This document shows positions 10,272 to 18,768 of a stretch of 35,473 nt of DNA, piece after piece. Position 1 is the stretch's first letter; every line of letters starts with the position of its first letter. The stretch is from contig PTKX01000011.1 of NCBI GenBank assembly GCA_002938195.1, forward strand, positions 1-35,473, written 5' to 3'. Both the position numbers and the translations under genes were made by a program. The stretch comes from Alphaproteobacteria bacterium MarineAlpha5_Bin7. Lineage in GTDB: Bacteria; Pseudomonadota; Alphaproteobacteria; HIMB59; GCA-002718135. The notes under the pieces were generated by a model. That model ran no database searches. It saw only the letters and a program-made list of their open reading frames with translations, and was not told the DNA's origin.

Positions 10272-12023
10272 TTAATTTATATCAATTGGAGACATTTTTT
10301 CTTTAAGTAACTGCTCTAAAATATCATCTATTTTAAATGTCTCGGTTTTATTATTTCCTAACTTTCTCAATGATAAAGTCTGATTTTCAGCTTCTTTTTT
10401 CCCAACTACTATTATTATAGGAACTTTCGCAGTACTATGTTCTCGTATTTTATAACCTATTTTTTCATTACGCAAATCTTTCTCAATTCTAAAGCCTTTT
10501 TCTCTAAATTTATTATAAATATTTTCTGCATAACTATTTGTATCCGAAGTTATTGTGGCTATAATAATTTGTAATGGAGATAACCAAAAAGGTAAATGCC
10601 CAGCGTAGTGTTCGATAAGTATTCCAGCAAATCTTTCTAGAGATCCAAACAAAGCTCGATGAAGCATGACTGGTATTTTCTTTTGCCCATCTTCGCCTAC
10701 ATAATTTGCATTTAATCTTCCTGGAAGATTTAGATCTACCTGTAAAGTTCCACACTGCCAATCTCTACCGATGGCATCTCTAAGCACAAACTCCAACTTA
10801 GGACCATAAAAAGCCCCTTCTCCTGGATTATGTGTATAATCAAGATTAGTACTTTCCATAGCATTTATTAGCGCTTTTTCCGCTTTATCCCAAATTTCAT
10901 CTGTTCCAACTCTTTTTTCAGGACGGTCAGAATATTTAATTCTAACATTCTCAAAACCAAAATCTTTATAAATACTTAAAATTAAATCACAAACAATTTT
11001 GCTTTCGCTCGTTATTTGATCCTCAGTACAAAAGATATGTGCATCATCTTGAGTGAATGCACGTACTCGCATTAAACCATGCAATGCTCCCGAAGGTTCG
11101 TATCGATGAACTTTTCCAAATTCTGCCATTCTGAGAGGAAGATCGCGATAACTTTTAAGCCCTTGTTTATAAACTTCTACAGCACCAGGACAATTCATGG
11201 GCTTAATTGCAAACACTCGATCTTCTTTTGCTTCAGTAGTAAACATATTTTCACCAAACTTTTCCCAATGTCCTGAGGTTTCCCATAATGATCGATCAAG
11301 CAAATCAGGAGTATTTGTTTCTACATAATCAGCATTTTCTTGTCGTTTGCGCATATAATTAATAAGAGATTGAAATAAATACCAACCCTTAGGATGCCAA
11401 AAAACAGCTCCCGGAGCTTCTTCTTGAAAATGAAAAAGATTCATTTCTTTTCCTATTTTTCTATGATCACGTTTTTCTGCTTCTTCTAATTGAATTAAAT
11501 AATTCTTAAGTTCTTTTTTATTTTTCCAGGCCGTTCCATAAATACGAGTTAACATTTTATTGCTTGAATCACCTCTCCAGTATGCACCTGCAACCTTTGT
11601 TAATTTAAAGCCATCGCCAATATCTCTAGTAGATTCTCCATGAGGACCTCTACAAAGATCTAACCAGGCCCCTTGTTTGTAAATTGTAATTTCTTCTGAT
11701 TCAGATATGTCATTAATTAACTCAACTTTATATTTTTCTCCTTTTTTTGAAAAATATTGAATAGCCTCTTTACGCGTCCATGTTTCTTTTTTAAATTTGT
11801 CACCCCTTGCTATAATTTCGAACATTTTTTTTTCAATATGATTTAAATCTTCAGAAGTGAAAGGTTTTTCTCTTTCAAAATCGTAATAAAAACCATTTTC
11901 AATTGTTGGACCAATACTTACCAATGTATCAGGATATAAACTTTGTACTGCTTCTGCTAAAACATGAGCACAATCATGACGAATTATTTCAAGATTCTTT
12001 TTATTATCAAGATTAGATGTCAT
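10272..12023 (-). CDS. thrS: Threonyl-tRNA synthetase lacking the TGS domain
   Basis: This enzyme charges tRNA-Thr. The protein is 583 residues against about 640 in E. coli. It begins directly at the N2 editing domain with [15 protein letters not shown] (His16 and His20 of the HxxxH site; Cys124 and His128 in CRGPH). The catalytic domain has zinc ligands Cys278 (PMNCPG), His329 (DDAHIF) and a histidine near 455 (MLHRALFG), and the class II motif 2 HRYEPSG. The C-terminal anticodon domain is complete. The missing part is the ~60-residue TGS/N1 domain. A stop codon two codons upstream of the ATG, and cysS ending 18 bases away, show this is not a misplaced start. AGGGT ahead of the ATG is a plausible ribosome binding site. 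Confidence 0.96.
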   Translation of the reverse strand: MTSNLDNKKNLEIIRHDCAHVLAEAVQSLYPDTLVSIGPTIENGFYYDFEREKPFTSEDLNHIEKKMFEIIARGDKFKKETWTRKEAIQYFSKKGEKYKVELINDISESEEITIYKQGAWLDLCRGPHGESTRDIGDGFKLTKVAGAYWRGDSSNKMLTRIYGTAWKNKKELKNYLIQLEEAEKRDHRKIGKEMNLFHFQEEAPGAVFWHPKGWYLFQSLINYMRKRQENADYVETNTPDLLDRSLWETSGHWEKFGENMFTTEAKEDRVFAIKPMNCPGAVEVYKQGLKSYRDLPLRMAEFGKVHRYEPSGALHGLMRVRAFTQDDAHIFCTEDQITSESKIVCDLILSIYKDFGFENVRIKYSDRPEKRVGTDEIWDKAEKALINAMESTNLDYTHNPGEGAFYGPKLEFVLRDAIGRDWQCGTLQVDLNLPGRLNANYVGEDGQKKIPVMLHRALFGSLERFAGILIEHYAGHLPFWLSPLQIIIATITSDTNSYAENIYNKFREKGFRIEKDLRNEKIGYKIREHSTAKVPIIIVVGKKEAENQTLSLRKLGNNKTETFKIDDILEQLLKEKMSPIDIN

Positions 12024-12041
12024 AGTTTACCCTTATGTGAC

Positions 12042-13430
12042 CTATATTTCACTTCGCCAGATAGTTCCATTTTTTGTATCTTCAATTTCTATTCCTTTAC
12101 TTTTTAATTCATCACGAATTGAGTCAGCTAAAGTAAAATTCTTGTTGCGTCTAGCCTCATTGCGATTTTTTATCAACCCTTCTATAGTATCGTTGTCCAA
12201 ACCTTCTGAATGCCCATACCCTAGCCATTTTTTAGGATTATCCTGAAGAATTCCTATTAATTTTCCAATTGCTAAAATTTCACCTTTAATTATAATTTTT
12301 TCACTAGCGCTTGACGAAGATATTTTATTGGCTAATAAATTCAACTCAGCAAGAGCTTTTGGTGTATTTAAATCATCACATAAGGCTGCCATGATATTGT
12401 CTGGAACTTTATAATCTGAATTATTAATATCAATATCATCTAAATCTTTTAATTCACGATAAAGCCTAGTTAACATATTCTTACTTTGATTAATTGAATC
12501 TACTGTCCAATTTAAGGGCTGCCTATAATGAGAAGACAAAAGAGTTAGTCTTAGCACTTCTCCTGAAAAATTATTAATTAAATCATGAACTAATTTAATA
12601 TTACCGATGGATTTTGACATTTTTTCACCTTCAACAATAACAAATCCATTATGGAACCAATATTTTGCAAATGATTTTGGATCATTAGTCTTATTATAAG
12701 CTCCACACGATTGAGCAATTTCATTTTCATGATGAGGAAATGTTAAATCCATCCCCCCACTATGTATATCAAATGGAAGTCCCAAGGTTTTTTCTGACAT
12801 AGCAGAACATTCTAAATGCCAACCGGGCCTTCCAAAACCCCACGGTGATTGCCATCCAGGAACATTATTAGAGCTTGGTTTCCACAAAACAAAATCTGCA
12901 GGATCTTTTTTAAATGGAGCAATCTCAACACGACTGCCTAATATTTGTTCTTCCCTATTTCTTTTTGACAAACACCCATATTTTTTGAATGAAGGAACAT
13001 GAAACAGCACATGATCTTCTTTTATATAAGCATGATTGTTTTTTATAAGTTTTTTTGTAAGCTCAATCATTTCATTAATATGATCTGTAGCACGAGGTTG
13101 AATATCTGGAGGCAATACTCCTAAACTTAACATGTCTTCATTATAAATTTTTTCAAACTTTCTAGTTAAATCTTTAAATGGAATATTTTTTTTTGCCGAT
13201 GTTTCAATTATTTTATCATCTATGTCTGTGATGTTAGATACATAAGTTACTTTTGGATAAATGGTACGCAATAATCTGACTAATAAATCATTAGCTACTG
13301 CCATTCGCGCATTTCCAATATGAGCATAATTGTAAACAGTTGGCCCACACGCATAGATTCTTATGTTTGAAGAATCAATAGGAACAAACTCCTCTTTATA
13401 ATTTCCTAGTGTGTTATAAATTTTAAGCAT
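12042..13430 (-). CDS. cysS: Cysteinyl-tRNA synthetase
   Basis: This class I aminoacyl-tRNA synthetase charges tRNA-Cys. It has 462 residues, normal length. The HIGH-type motif is HIGN at 37-40 in CGPTVYNYAHIGNAR, and the KMSKS motif is at 270-274. The zinc that selects cysteine is bound by Cys28, Cys208 (LECSAMS), His233 and Glu237 (HHENE). The C-terminal anticodon-binding segment ends with IEDTKNGTIWR, typical for CysS. It is followed by thrS after 18 bases and then hisI, forming a minus-strand operon. Nothing unusual is seen apart from AT-rich codon use. Confidence 0.97.
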   Translation of the reverse strand: MLKIYNTLGNYKEEFVPIDSSNIRIYACGPTVYNYAHIGNARMAVANDLLVRLLRTIYPKVTYVSNITDIDDKIIETSAKKNIPFKDLTRKFEKIYNEDMLSLGVLPPDIQPRATDHINEMIELTKKLIKNNHAYIKEDHVLFHVPSFKKYGCLSKRNREEQILGSRVEIAPFKKDPADFVLWKPSSNNVPGWQSPWGFGRPGWHLECSAMSEKTLGLPFDIHSGGMDLTFPHHENEIAQSCGAYNKTNDPKSFAKYWFHNGFVIVEGEKMSKSIGNIKLVHDLINNFSGEVLRLTLLSSHYRQPLNWTVDSINQSKNMLTRLYRELKDLDDIDINNSDYKVPDNIMAALCDDLNTPKALAELNLLANKISSSSASEKIIIKGEILAIGKLIGILQDNPKKWLGYGHSEGLDNDTIEGLIKNRNEARRNKNFTLADSIRDELKSKGIEIEDTKNGTIWRSEI

Positions 13431-13488
13431 TTTTATTGTAATTAAATTTTACTTTATATTATCCTAAAAGGTGTTTTGAACTTTAAAA

Positions 13489-13932
13489 TTAAAAAAAGGG
13501 ATTATAAGCCCATTGAAGCAAAGCCTGCCTTTGTTTTTTGCGGCAGCTAAAGAATTTTTTTGGGCAGTTTTTTTTGATTCCACCAATATGTCTAGGTCCG
13601 AAAGCCCTCCAGCGAGAAATTTGAATTTTATCAATTTCAGGGATTCTTCTACCCATAGAGTATCTGCAATACCATTGAAACCAGCCTCGAGGATCTTCTT
13701 TCATTATCCAATCTTTTTTTTTCCATTCTTGTAAGCTAAGCCCCGCCCTAATCTGAAAATAATTTAAATTAACGTCAAAGGTTTTACTAATTTTTGCATT
13801 TTTCAACCAAGATTTTGGATATTCATCAATAGTATTTCCTAGATATGAACCGCCGAAAACTCCATATTCTAACATTTGTTTTGGCGATAAATCTGGTTTA
13901 AATAATTTATAAAAATCTGTTTTTGTTATCAC
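13489..13932 (-). CDS. Conserved hypothetical protein downstream of the sigma factor
   Basis: This is a 147-residue soluble basic protein rich in Trp, Arg and Lys, with no signal peptide or membrane segment. It contains a striking conserved block, GVFGGSYLGNTIDEYPKSW near the N-terminus, LNYFQIRAGLSLQEWKKKDW in the middle, DPRGWFQWYCRYSMGRRIP (residues about 80-98) and RWRAFGPRHIGGI and RKKQRQALLQWAYNP at the end. I recall similar proteins in diverse bacteria and some plants and algae, without an assigned function. It lies 7 bases after the RpoH-like sigma gene, so the two are probably cotranscribed and it may belong to the stress response. The function is unknown. Confidence 0.8.
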   Translation of the reverse strand: MITKTDFYKLFKPDLSPKQMLEYGVFGGSYLGNTIDEYPKSWLKNAKISKTFDVNLNYFQIRAGLSLQEWKKKDWIMKEDPRGWFQWYCRYSMGRRIPEIDKIQISRWRAFGPRHIGGIKKNCPKKFFSCRKKQRQALLQWAYNPFF

Positions 13933-13939
13933 TTATTAA

Positions 13940-14764
13940 TTAGCTAATAAAAAAATTTTTCGGTTGTTTGGAAATTTCTAAAATATTATTTTTAAGTTTT
14001 TTTAAAGCCTGAACTTCTATTTGCCTTACTCTCTCCTTACTTATTTGTAATTTTTTTCCTAACTCTTCAAATGTCTTAGCTTTTTCTTCTAATTTTCTAC
14101 TTTGAATAATAATTCTCTCTCTGTCTTTCAAGTGATCTAGCGCCATAGTTAACCATACATTTTTTAATTTATCGTCGTTCTTTTTTTCAAAAATTTTATC
14201 TTGTGTTGGCGAGTCATCTTTAAGCATTGATAATAAATCGGTATTATTTTCATCATCTATCGTTTGGTTTAAAGATTGATCACCCATAGTTAATCTAGAT
14301 TCCATATTCTGAACTTCAAGAGATTTTAATTTTAAAATTTTAGAAATTTCTTTTAATTCATTTTCTCCCATATAATCAAAAGATTGATAATTGATTAATT
14401 TTTTTAGTTTATTTAAATTAAAAAATAATGCCCTATAAGAAGCAGTTGAACTATTTTTTACTATAGACCAGTTTTTTATAATATAGTTTTGTATAGAAGC
14501 TCTGATCCACCATCTTGCATATGTTGATAATCTATAACCTTTTGCAATATCATATTTCCTTAACGCGATAATTATACCCATTAACCCTTCATGCATTAAA
14601 TCTTCTTTTGGAATGCCATAACTCAAATACTTTTTTACTATAGAATTGACGAGCCTTTTGTATGCACCTAATATTCTATTAAGAGATTTTTTATCCTTAT
14701 TAACTTGCCAGTTTTTAATTAACTCATTTTCCTCGTTTTTTTTTAGCAATGACTCGTTATTCAT
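13940..14764 (-). CDS. rpoH: RpoH-family (sigma-32) RNA polymerase sigma factor
   Basis: This 274-residue alternative sigma factor directs RNA polymerase to heat-shock-type promoters. Region 2 contains YGIPKEDLMHEGLMGIIIALRKYD and LSTYARWWIRASIQNYIIKNWSIVK. The following segment YRALFFNLNKLKK corresponds to the RpoH box (QRKLFFNLR in E. coli), the feature that separates RpoH from other group 3 and 4 sigmas. Region 4 ends with a helix-turn-helix, TFEELGKKLQISKERVRQIEVQALKKL. The RpoH box is less conserved than usual, so it may be a paralogue (RpoH2-like) rather than the main heat-shock sigma. A matching sigma-32 promoter occurs at 29022-29048 ahead of hsp20. The gene is divergent from proteorhodopsin across a 256-base gap. 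Confidence 0.85.
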   Translation of the reverse strand: MNNESLLKKNEENELIKNWQVNKDKKSLNRILGAYKRLVNSIVKKYLSYGIPKEDLMHEGLMGIIIALRKYDIAKGYRLSTYARWWIRASIQNYIIKNWSIVKNSSTASYRALFFNLNKLKKLINYQSFDYMGENELKEISKILKLKSLEVQNMESRLTMGDQSLNQTIDDENNTDLLSMLKDDSPTQDKIFEKKNDDKLKNVWLTMALDHLKDRERIIIQSRKLEEKAKTFEELGKKLQISKERVRQIEVQALKKLKNNILEISKQPKNFFIS

Positions 14765-14955
14765 AAAATATTTATACTGCTCAAAAAGAATTTTTTTGTT
14801 TCTTATAGATTATAATGATTCTAATCTAGAATTTTATTCAAAATATGCAATGTTAAAAGATATGCAAAATTTGCAATGCAGGTATCTGTATTTTAGATAA
14901 CCTATGTTTTTAGCCATTATATTTCTTTATTTTCAATTTTTTTTTAACAGTTTAA

Positions 14956-14977
14956 TTTTTTACATTCTTGTAAAAAA
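14956..14977. repeat. Perfect inverted repeat upstream of proteorhodopsin
   Basis: TTTTTTACA (14956-14964) and TGTAAAAAA (14969-14977) are perfect 9-base reverse complements around a 4-base TTCT loop. It lies 43 bases before the proteorhodopsin start, inside the 256-base rpoH-proteorhodopsin gap. The rest of that gap is AT-rich, with a 6-3-6 palindrome ATTCTA-ATC-TAGAAT at 14818-14832, a TATAAT at 14811-14816, and no recognisable gene or convincing -35/-10 pair. The repeat could be an operator or a weak RNA hairpin; A/T-only arms make chance plausible. Confidence 0.35.
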
Positions 14978-15020
14978 CAAATTGCTCATTAGTTACATTT
15001 AAAAGTATCAAAATTTATAA

Positions 15021-15728
15021 ATGGAAAAATTTTTATTAGCATCTGATTTAGTCGGGGTCTCTTTTTGGTTAGTCTCTATTGCCATGGTCGCGTCTACAGT
15101 TTTTTTCTTATATGAAGGTATGCACGTAAAATCCTCTTGGAGAACATCAATGCTTGTTGTTGGACTTGTTACTCTAATAGCGGCTGTACATTATTATTAC
15201 ATGAGAGAATATTGGTTAGCAACTGGAAAATCACCAATAGTTTATCGTTATATTGATTGGTTACTTACCGTTCCACTACAAATGATAGAGTTTTATTTAA
15301 TTATTGTTGCAGCAGGATTAGCAGTTTCATCCTCTGTTTTTTGGAGGCTATTGATAGGAACTATAATTATGCTGCTCGGAGGTTACGCTGGAGAAGCCGG
15401 GTGGTTATCTCCTGGATTAGGATTTGTAATTGGAATGGCTGGATGGATATATATTATTTTTGAAATATTTAGAGGAGAATCAAGTGTAGCTGCTACGAAA
15501 AAAAATTCAATTAAAAAAGCTTTTGGAGCATTAAGAATAATAGTTGTTTTTGGATGGTCAATTTATCCTATAGGATATATTTTTGGATTGCTAACTCCGA
15601 TGATAGGGCTAGGGACTATAAATATAGACTTTCTCAATTTCACTTATAATTTAGCAGATTTTATTAATAAAATTCTATTTGGCTTAATTATTTGGAAAGT
15701 GGCAATCAATGATCAAGAAGATCATTAA
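15021..15728 (+). CDS. Blue-absorbing proteorhodopsin (light-driven proton pump)
   Basis: This is a seven-helix retinal protein of 235 residues that pumps protons out of the cell on illumination. Key residues are all present: His57 in VHYYYMREY, proton acceptor Asp79 in YRYIDWLLTVPL, proton donor Glu90 and retinal-binding Lys217 in NLADFINKILFG. The spectral-tuning site (position 105 in the reference green pigment, residue 87 here) is Gln, which gives blue absorption. The usual N-terminal signal peptide is missing: the chain begins MEKFLLASDLVGVSFW, and an in-frame TAA sits immediately before the ATG. No retinal or carotenoid genes are in the window. The neighbours are an RpoH-like sigma (divergent) and an SDR downstream. 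Confidence 0.97.
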   Translation: MEKFLLASDLVGVSFWLVSIAMVASTVFFLYEGMHVKSSWRTSMLVVGLVTLIAAVHYYYMREYWLATGKSPIVYRYIDWLLTVPLQMIEFYLIIVAAGLAVSSSVFWRLLIGTIIMLLGGYAGEAGWLSPGLGFVIGMAGWIYIIFEIFRGESSVAATKKNSIKKAFGALRIIVVFGWSIYPIGYIFGLLTPMIGLGTINIDFLNFTYNLADFINKILFGLIIWKVAINDQEDH

Positions 15729-15821
15729 ATTTTTTTATAAATCGTCTTTTGTTTCAATTCAAAATCAAAATAAATGGATTTGGTTAGAAATAAATAATAG
15801 TTCAAAAAAATTTAATTAATA

Positions 15822-16547
15822 ATGGTTAAGAAAAAAATTGTAATTATAGGAGGGTCAGGAACAATTGGTTCTTCCATAGCAAGAGAAATTAAAAATGAGG
15901 GCTTTGAACCACATTTAGTTGGCAGAAACATAACATCGTTAAAAAGTGTATCTAGTGAGCTTAAATGCTCTTATGAGGTAGTAGATGTAACTAATAGTAC
16001 AAAACTAATAAACTGTTTAAAGAATTGTGCAGATGATATTTTTGGATTAGCTTATTGCGTTGGCTCAATAAATTTAAAACCTTTATCGTTGGCAAATGAA
16101 AATGATTATATTGAAAGCTTTAAATTAAATACAATTGGTGCGATCCTATCAATACAATCATTACAAAATACTTTAAAAAAAAATAACGGTTCGATATTAT
16201 TGTTTTCTACAATTGCTGTTAAGCAAGGATTTATCAATCATAGTATAGTTTCTACGGCAAAAGGATCAATTGAAGGATTAACCCTATCACTTGCTGCTGA
16301 ATTGGCACCTGAGATAAGAGTAAATTGTATTGCTCCTAGCTTAACTGAATCCAATATGTCAAAAAAAATATTATCAAATGATAATATAAAAAAAGCTATA
16401 GAAAATATGCATCCAATTCCAAAACTAGGCAATGCAAATGATTATGGAAAAATTTCTGCTTTTTTGCTTGGCTCAAGCAATAATTGGATAACGGGTCAAG
16501 TCATTCATGTTGATGGCGGTAGATCAACTTTAAGAAAAAAAGGTTAA
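15822..16547 (+). CDS. Short-chain dehydrogenase/reductase-like protein with an atypical active site
   Basis: This is a 241-residue Rossmann-fold oxidoreductase of the SDR superfamily. The dinucleotide-binding loop is IIGGSGTIGSSIAREI (residues 8-23), and NGSILLFSTIAV supplies the expected Ser (129). The catalytic YxxxK is changed: Lys147 is in SIVSTAKGSIEGL, but the tyrosine position (143) is Val. The C-terminus has NCIAPSLTESNM and GQVIHVDGGRS as in ordinary SDRs. Related SDRs with a HxSIAAAKG-like motif exist, so the lost Tyr may be normal for the subgroup. It follows proteorhodopsin by 93 bases and its stop overlaps the convergent DUF2141 stop. Substrate unknown; NAD(P) use is inferred. 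Confidence 0.85.
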   Translation: MVKKKIVIIGGSGTIGSSIAREIKNEGFEPHLVGRNITSLKSVSSELKCSYEVVDVTNSTKLINCLKNCADDIFGLAYCVGSINLKPLSLANENDYIESFKLNTIGAILSIQSLQNTLKKNNGSILLFSTIAVKQGFINHSIVSTAKGSIEGLTLSLAAELAPEIRVNCIAPSLTESNMSKKILSNDNIKKAIENMHPIPKLGNANDYGKISAFLLGSSNNWITGQVIHVDGGRSTLRKKG

Positions 16548-16954
16548 TAATTTAATTTAATAGTTATTGGGACCCCATGTTCAAGGCTAATTAACGCTTT
16601 TTTAAATTTAGGGGGTCCTTTTGGCATATAATTATTACTAAATGCAAAACCTTCTTTTGGTCGCCAGAAAAAACCAGTTTTAAGTTTTCCATCACTATCT
16701 TCATCGTGATAAACCACCACTGCAATATTGCCTTCATGAAGATTGTTTAAAGGTATAATCGTTTCTCCTTGAGTTGCCTTTTTTCTTACAGTTTCTGCTG
16801 CTAATTCTTCATTCAAGAAGCTTTCTTTATCTGTATATATTTTAACATCAATATAGCCTTCGTCATGTTCCACATCTGCAATTATAATAGTACCATGTCC
16901 AAAAGATTTATAGGATAACAAAAGAAAAAAAATAAAAAATAAAATTAATTTCAT
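16544..16954 (-). CDS. Secreted DUF2141-family protein
   Basis: This is a 136-residue exported protein. Residues 1-19 form a signal peptide (LILFFIFFLLLSYKSFG, then HGTI). The mature part is a small beta-rich domain with DVKIYTDKESFLNEE, IPLNNLHEGNIAVVVYHDEDSDGKLKTGFFWRPKEGFAFSNN (read as overlapping pieces) and KALISLEHGVPITIKL, matching DUF2141. The D-x-D-x-D/G segment in HDEDSDGKL may bind calcium, which is inferred. DUF2141 genes often lie near carotenoid or membrane-stress genes in other marine bacteria. Here the neighbours are an SDR and proteorhodopsin on one side and the divergent pabB on the other (39 bases away). No enzymatic role is known. Confidence 0.85.
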   Translation of the reverse strand: MKLILFFIFFLLLSYKSFGHGTIIIADVEHDEGYIDVKIYTDKESFLNEELAAETVRKKATQGETIIPLNNLHEGNIAVVVYHDEDSDGKLKTGFFWRPKEGFAFSNNYMPKGPPKFKKALISLEHGVPITIKLNY

Positions 16955-16993
16955 TAAAAATACCTTTTCTTCTTTGAACGCAAACTATAATAA

Positions 16994-18214
16994 TTGTTTT
17001 TGTTGAATAATAAAGAGTATTTAATTAGTTTGTTTGAATCTGACAAGCCTTTAATTATATATAAGGCAAATCAGGGCTATTATATTTATACTGATTTTTC
17101 AGATAAAAAAATAGTCACTAAATCTAATATAAATACTTTTATAAAAAAAATATTTTCTCCAAGAAAATTAAGAAATAAGTTTTTTGATGGATATATAGGT
17201 TTCTTTGGATATCAAACTTGCTGCGAATTAATTGGTATAAAAATTCCTAAACAAAAAAATAATAGCCTTTCAAAGAGTATATTTTATAAACCACAAACTG
17301 TAATTAAAATGAATAAAAAAATTTTTATTAAAAGCCTTGTACCAAATTTTAAATCCTTAAAAAATTTAAAAAAAACCCATAAAAAATTTTATTATGAAAA
17401 TAAATTTAATGTCAATATATCCTTAAATCAATATTCTACTATATTCAGAAAATTTACAAAAAAAATTAAAAAGGGCGAAACTTATCAAATTAAGATTTGT
17501 CAAAAGTACAGAAATAAATCTAAAATCGATTCTGTTAAATATTTTTGGAAACTAATGGAAGTGAATAGTTCACCAGAATCTTTTTTAATTAGAGACAAAA
17601 ATTTTTCAATAGTAAGTTGTTCACCGGAAACTTTATTTTATAAACATAAACAAAAAATATTTACTAAACCAATAGCGGGTACTCTAAAAAAATCTTCCCA
17701 TCTTTCAAAAAGAAAAGCAAAAATGTTTTTTAAAAAAAATATTAAAGAAAATAAAGAACATAATATGATCGTTGATATGGAGAGAAATGACTTATCTAAA
17801 ATATGTAAAAGTGGAACTGTAAAAATTTCTAAGTTAAAATATGTTGAAGAATACAAGGACTTATATCATTATGTATCCAAAATTAATGGAAAATTAAAAG
17901 AAAAAATAAAAACTATAGATATTATTAAAGCTATGATGCCAGGAGGATCTGTTATTGGATGTCCAAAAATCAATACTCTAAATTTATTAAATCATTTAGA
18001 AAAAGATAGTCGTAATATATTTACAGGCAGTTTTGGTTATATAAAGTCAAATTATGACATGCGTTTTAATATAATTATTAGATCGTTATTAAACTACAAA
18101 GGCATAAATGAAATATCTGTTGCTAGTGGAATTATTTTAGGTAGTAAGGCTAAAAAGGAATATGAAGAGAATCATATTAAAGCTAAATCACTATTGGATA
18201 TATTTAAAGAATGA
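16994..18214 (+). CDS. pabB: Aminodeoxychorismate synthase component I (PabB), PIAGT type
   Basis: This chorismate-binding enzyme aminates chorismate to 4-amino-4-deoxychorismate with PabA. It has 406 residues, shorter than TrpE (about 500). Conserved pieces are ETYQIKICQ (162-170), SSPESFLIR, SCSPETLF (208-215), KPIAGTLKK (225-233), HNMIVDMERNDLSKI (256-270), MPGGSVIGCPKI (315-326) and SGIILGS. The PIAGT motif has Ala at position 228 where E. coli PabB has the reactive Lys of PIKGT, so anthranilate synthase is a formal alternative. The adjoining pabA-pabC-folP-folB-folK genes favour PabB. The start is TTG, with no in-frame ATG nearby; TTG at 17003 is an alternative. Its stop overlaps pabA in ATGA. 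Confidence 0.85.
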   Translation: MFLLNNKEYLISLFESDKPLIIYKANQGYYIYTDFSDKKIVTKSNINTFIKKIFSPRKLRNKFFDGYIGFFGYQTCCELIGIKIPKQKNNSLSKSIFYKPQTVIKMNKKIFIKSLVPNFKSLKNLKKTHKKFYYENKFNVNISLNQYSTIFRKFTKKIKKGETYQIKICQKYRNKSKIDSVKYFWKLMEVNSSPESFLIRDKNFSIVSCSPETLFYKHKQKIFTKPIAGTLKKSSHLSKRKAKMFFKKNIKENKEHNMIVDMERNDLSKICKSGTVKISKLKYVEEYKDLYHYVSKINGKLKEKIKTIDIIKAMMPGGSVIGCPKINTLNLLNHLEKDSRNIFTGSFGYIKSNYDMRFNIIIRSLLNYKGINEISVASGIILGSKAKKEYEENHIKAKSLLDIFKE

Positions 18215-18768
18215 TTTACCTAATTGATCATCAAGACTCTTTCACATATAATTTAGCGCATCTTCTTGAAAATTTTGATGAAGTCTATGTATCAAATTAT
18301 TTTAAGATTAATAATAGTAACTTAAAAAAATCGAGCATGGTCGTATTCTCACCCGGTCCTGGAGAGCCTAAAAATTACCCAGAATCTAATATTATTTATA
18401 AACAATTAAAGGGAAAGAAAAAGTTGTTAGGAATATGCCTAGGTTTCCAATTAATTTTATTTAATGAAAACGGTATCATTACTGAACAAAAAAACATTTA
18501 TCATGGCTTTCAATCCAAAATTAATATTTCTAAAGATAGTTTGTTATTCAAACATACAAAAAAATTAACAGTTGGAAGATACCATTCTTTAAAATTAAAA
18601 GAGCCTTTTTATTCTAAGGAAATGAATATTACTATGAGATGCGCAAATACTAAAGTTGCTATGGCTATTGAAGATCATAAAAATAAAATATTTGGTTTTC
18701 AATTTCATCCAGATTCTTTTTTAACTAATAATGGCAAACAACTTATTAAAAAAATCATATCAGCATAA
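18211..18768 (+). CDS. pabA: Aminodeoxychorismate synthase glutamine amidotransferase (PabA)
   Basis: This class I glutamine amidotransferase of 185 residues supplies ammonia to PabB. It has LIDHQDSFTYNLAHLL at the N-terminus, the oxyanion segment FSPGPGEPKNYPES (47-59), the nucleophile elbow GICLGFQ with Cys76, and the histidine in FGFQFHPDSF (His166). The third triad residue is Asp168 rather than the usual Glu (HPDS for HPES), a conservative change. It overlaps pabB by 4 bases and pabC by 38. In many bacteria the same subunit also serves anthranilate synthase. Identification by family is firm; the pABA assignment rests on gene context. Confidence 0.9.
   Translation: MIYLIDHQDSFTYNLAHLLENFDEVYVSNYFKINNSNLKKSSMVVFSPGPGEPKNYPESNIIYKQLKGKKKLLGICLGFQLILFNENGIITEQKNIYHGFQSKINISKDSLLFKHTKKLTVGRYHSLKLKEPFYSKEMNITMRCANTKVAMAIEDHKNKIFGFQFHPDSFLTNNGKQLIKKIISA

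Noticed and set aside
12037-12246. 69-residue plus-strand frame over the end of cysS
   Set aside because: It is antisense to clearly coding cysS sequence and shows no family features.
14818-14832. ATTCTA-ATC-TAGAAT palindrome upstream of rpoH as a second Irr box
   Set aside because: The half-sites are in the reverse order (TTCTA...TAGAA instead of TAGAA...TTCTA), so it does not match the Irr element; it was only mentioned as an unassigned repeat.
14646-14900. 84-residue open frame on the plus strand across the rpoH start
   Set aside because: It is antisense to the sigma gene for half its length, with no motif and no ribosome binding site; it appears to be a shadow of rpoH plus AT-rich spacer.
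16994-18768. Anthranilate synthase (TrpE/TrpG) instead of PabB/PabA
   Set aside because: The PIAGT motif allows it, but component I is short and the four downstream genes are pabC and folate genes; kept as a finding rather than a call.
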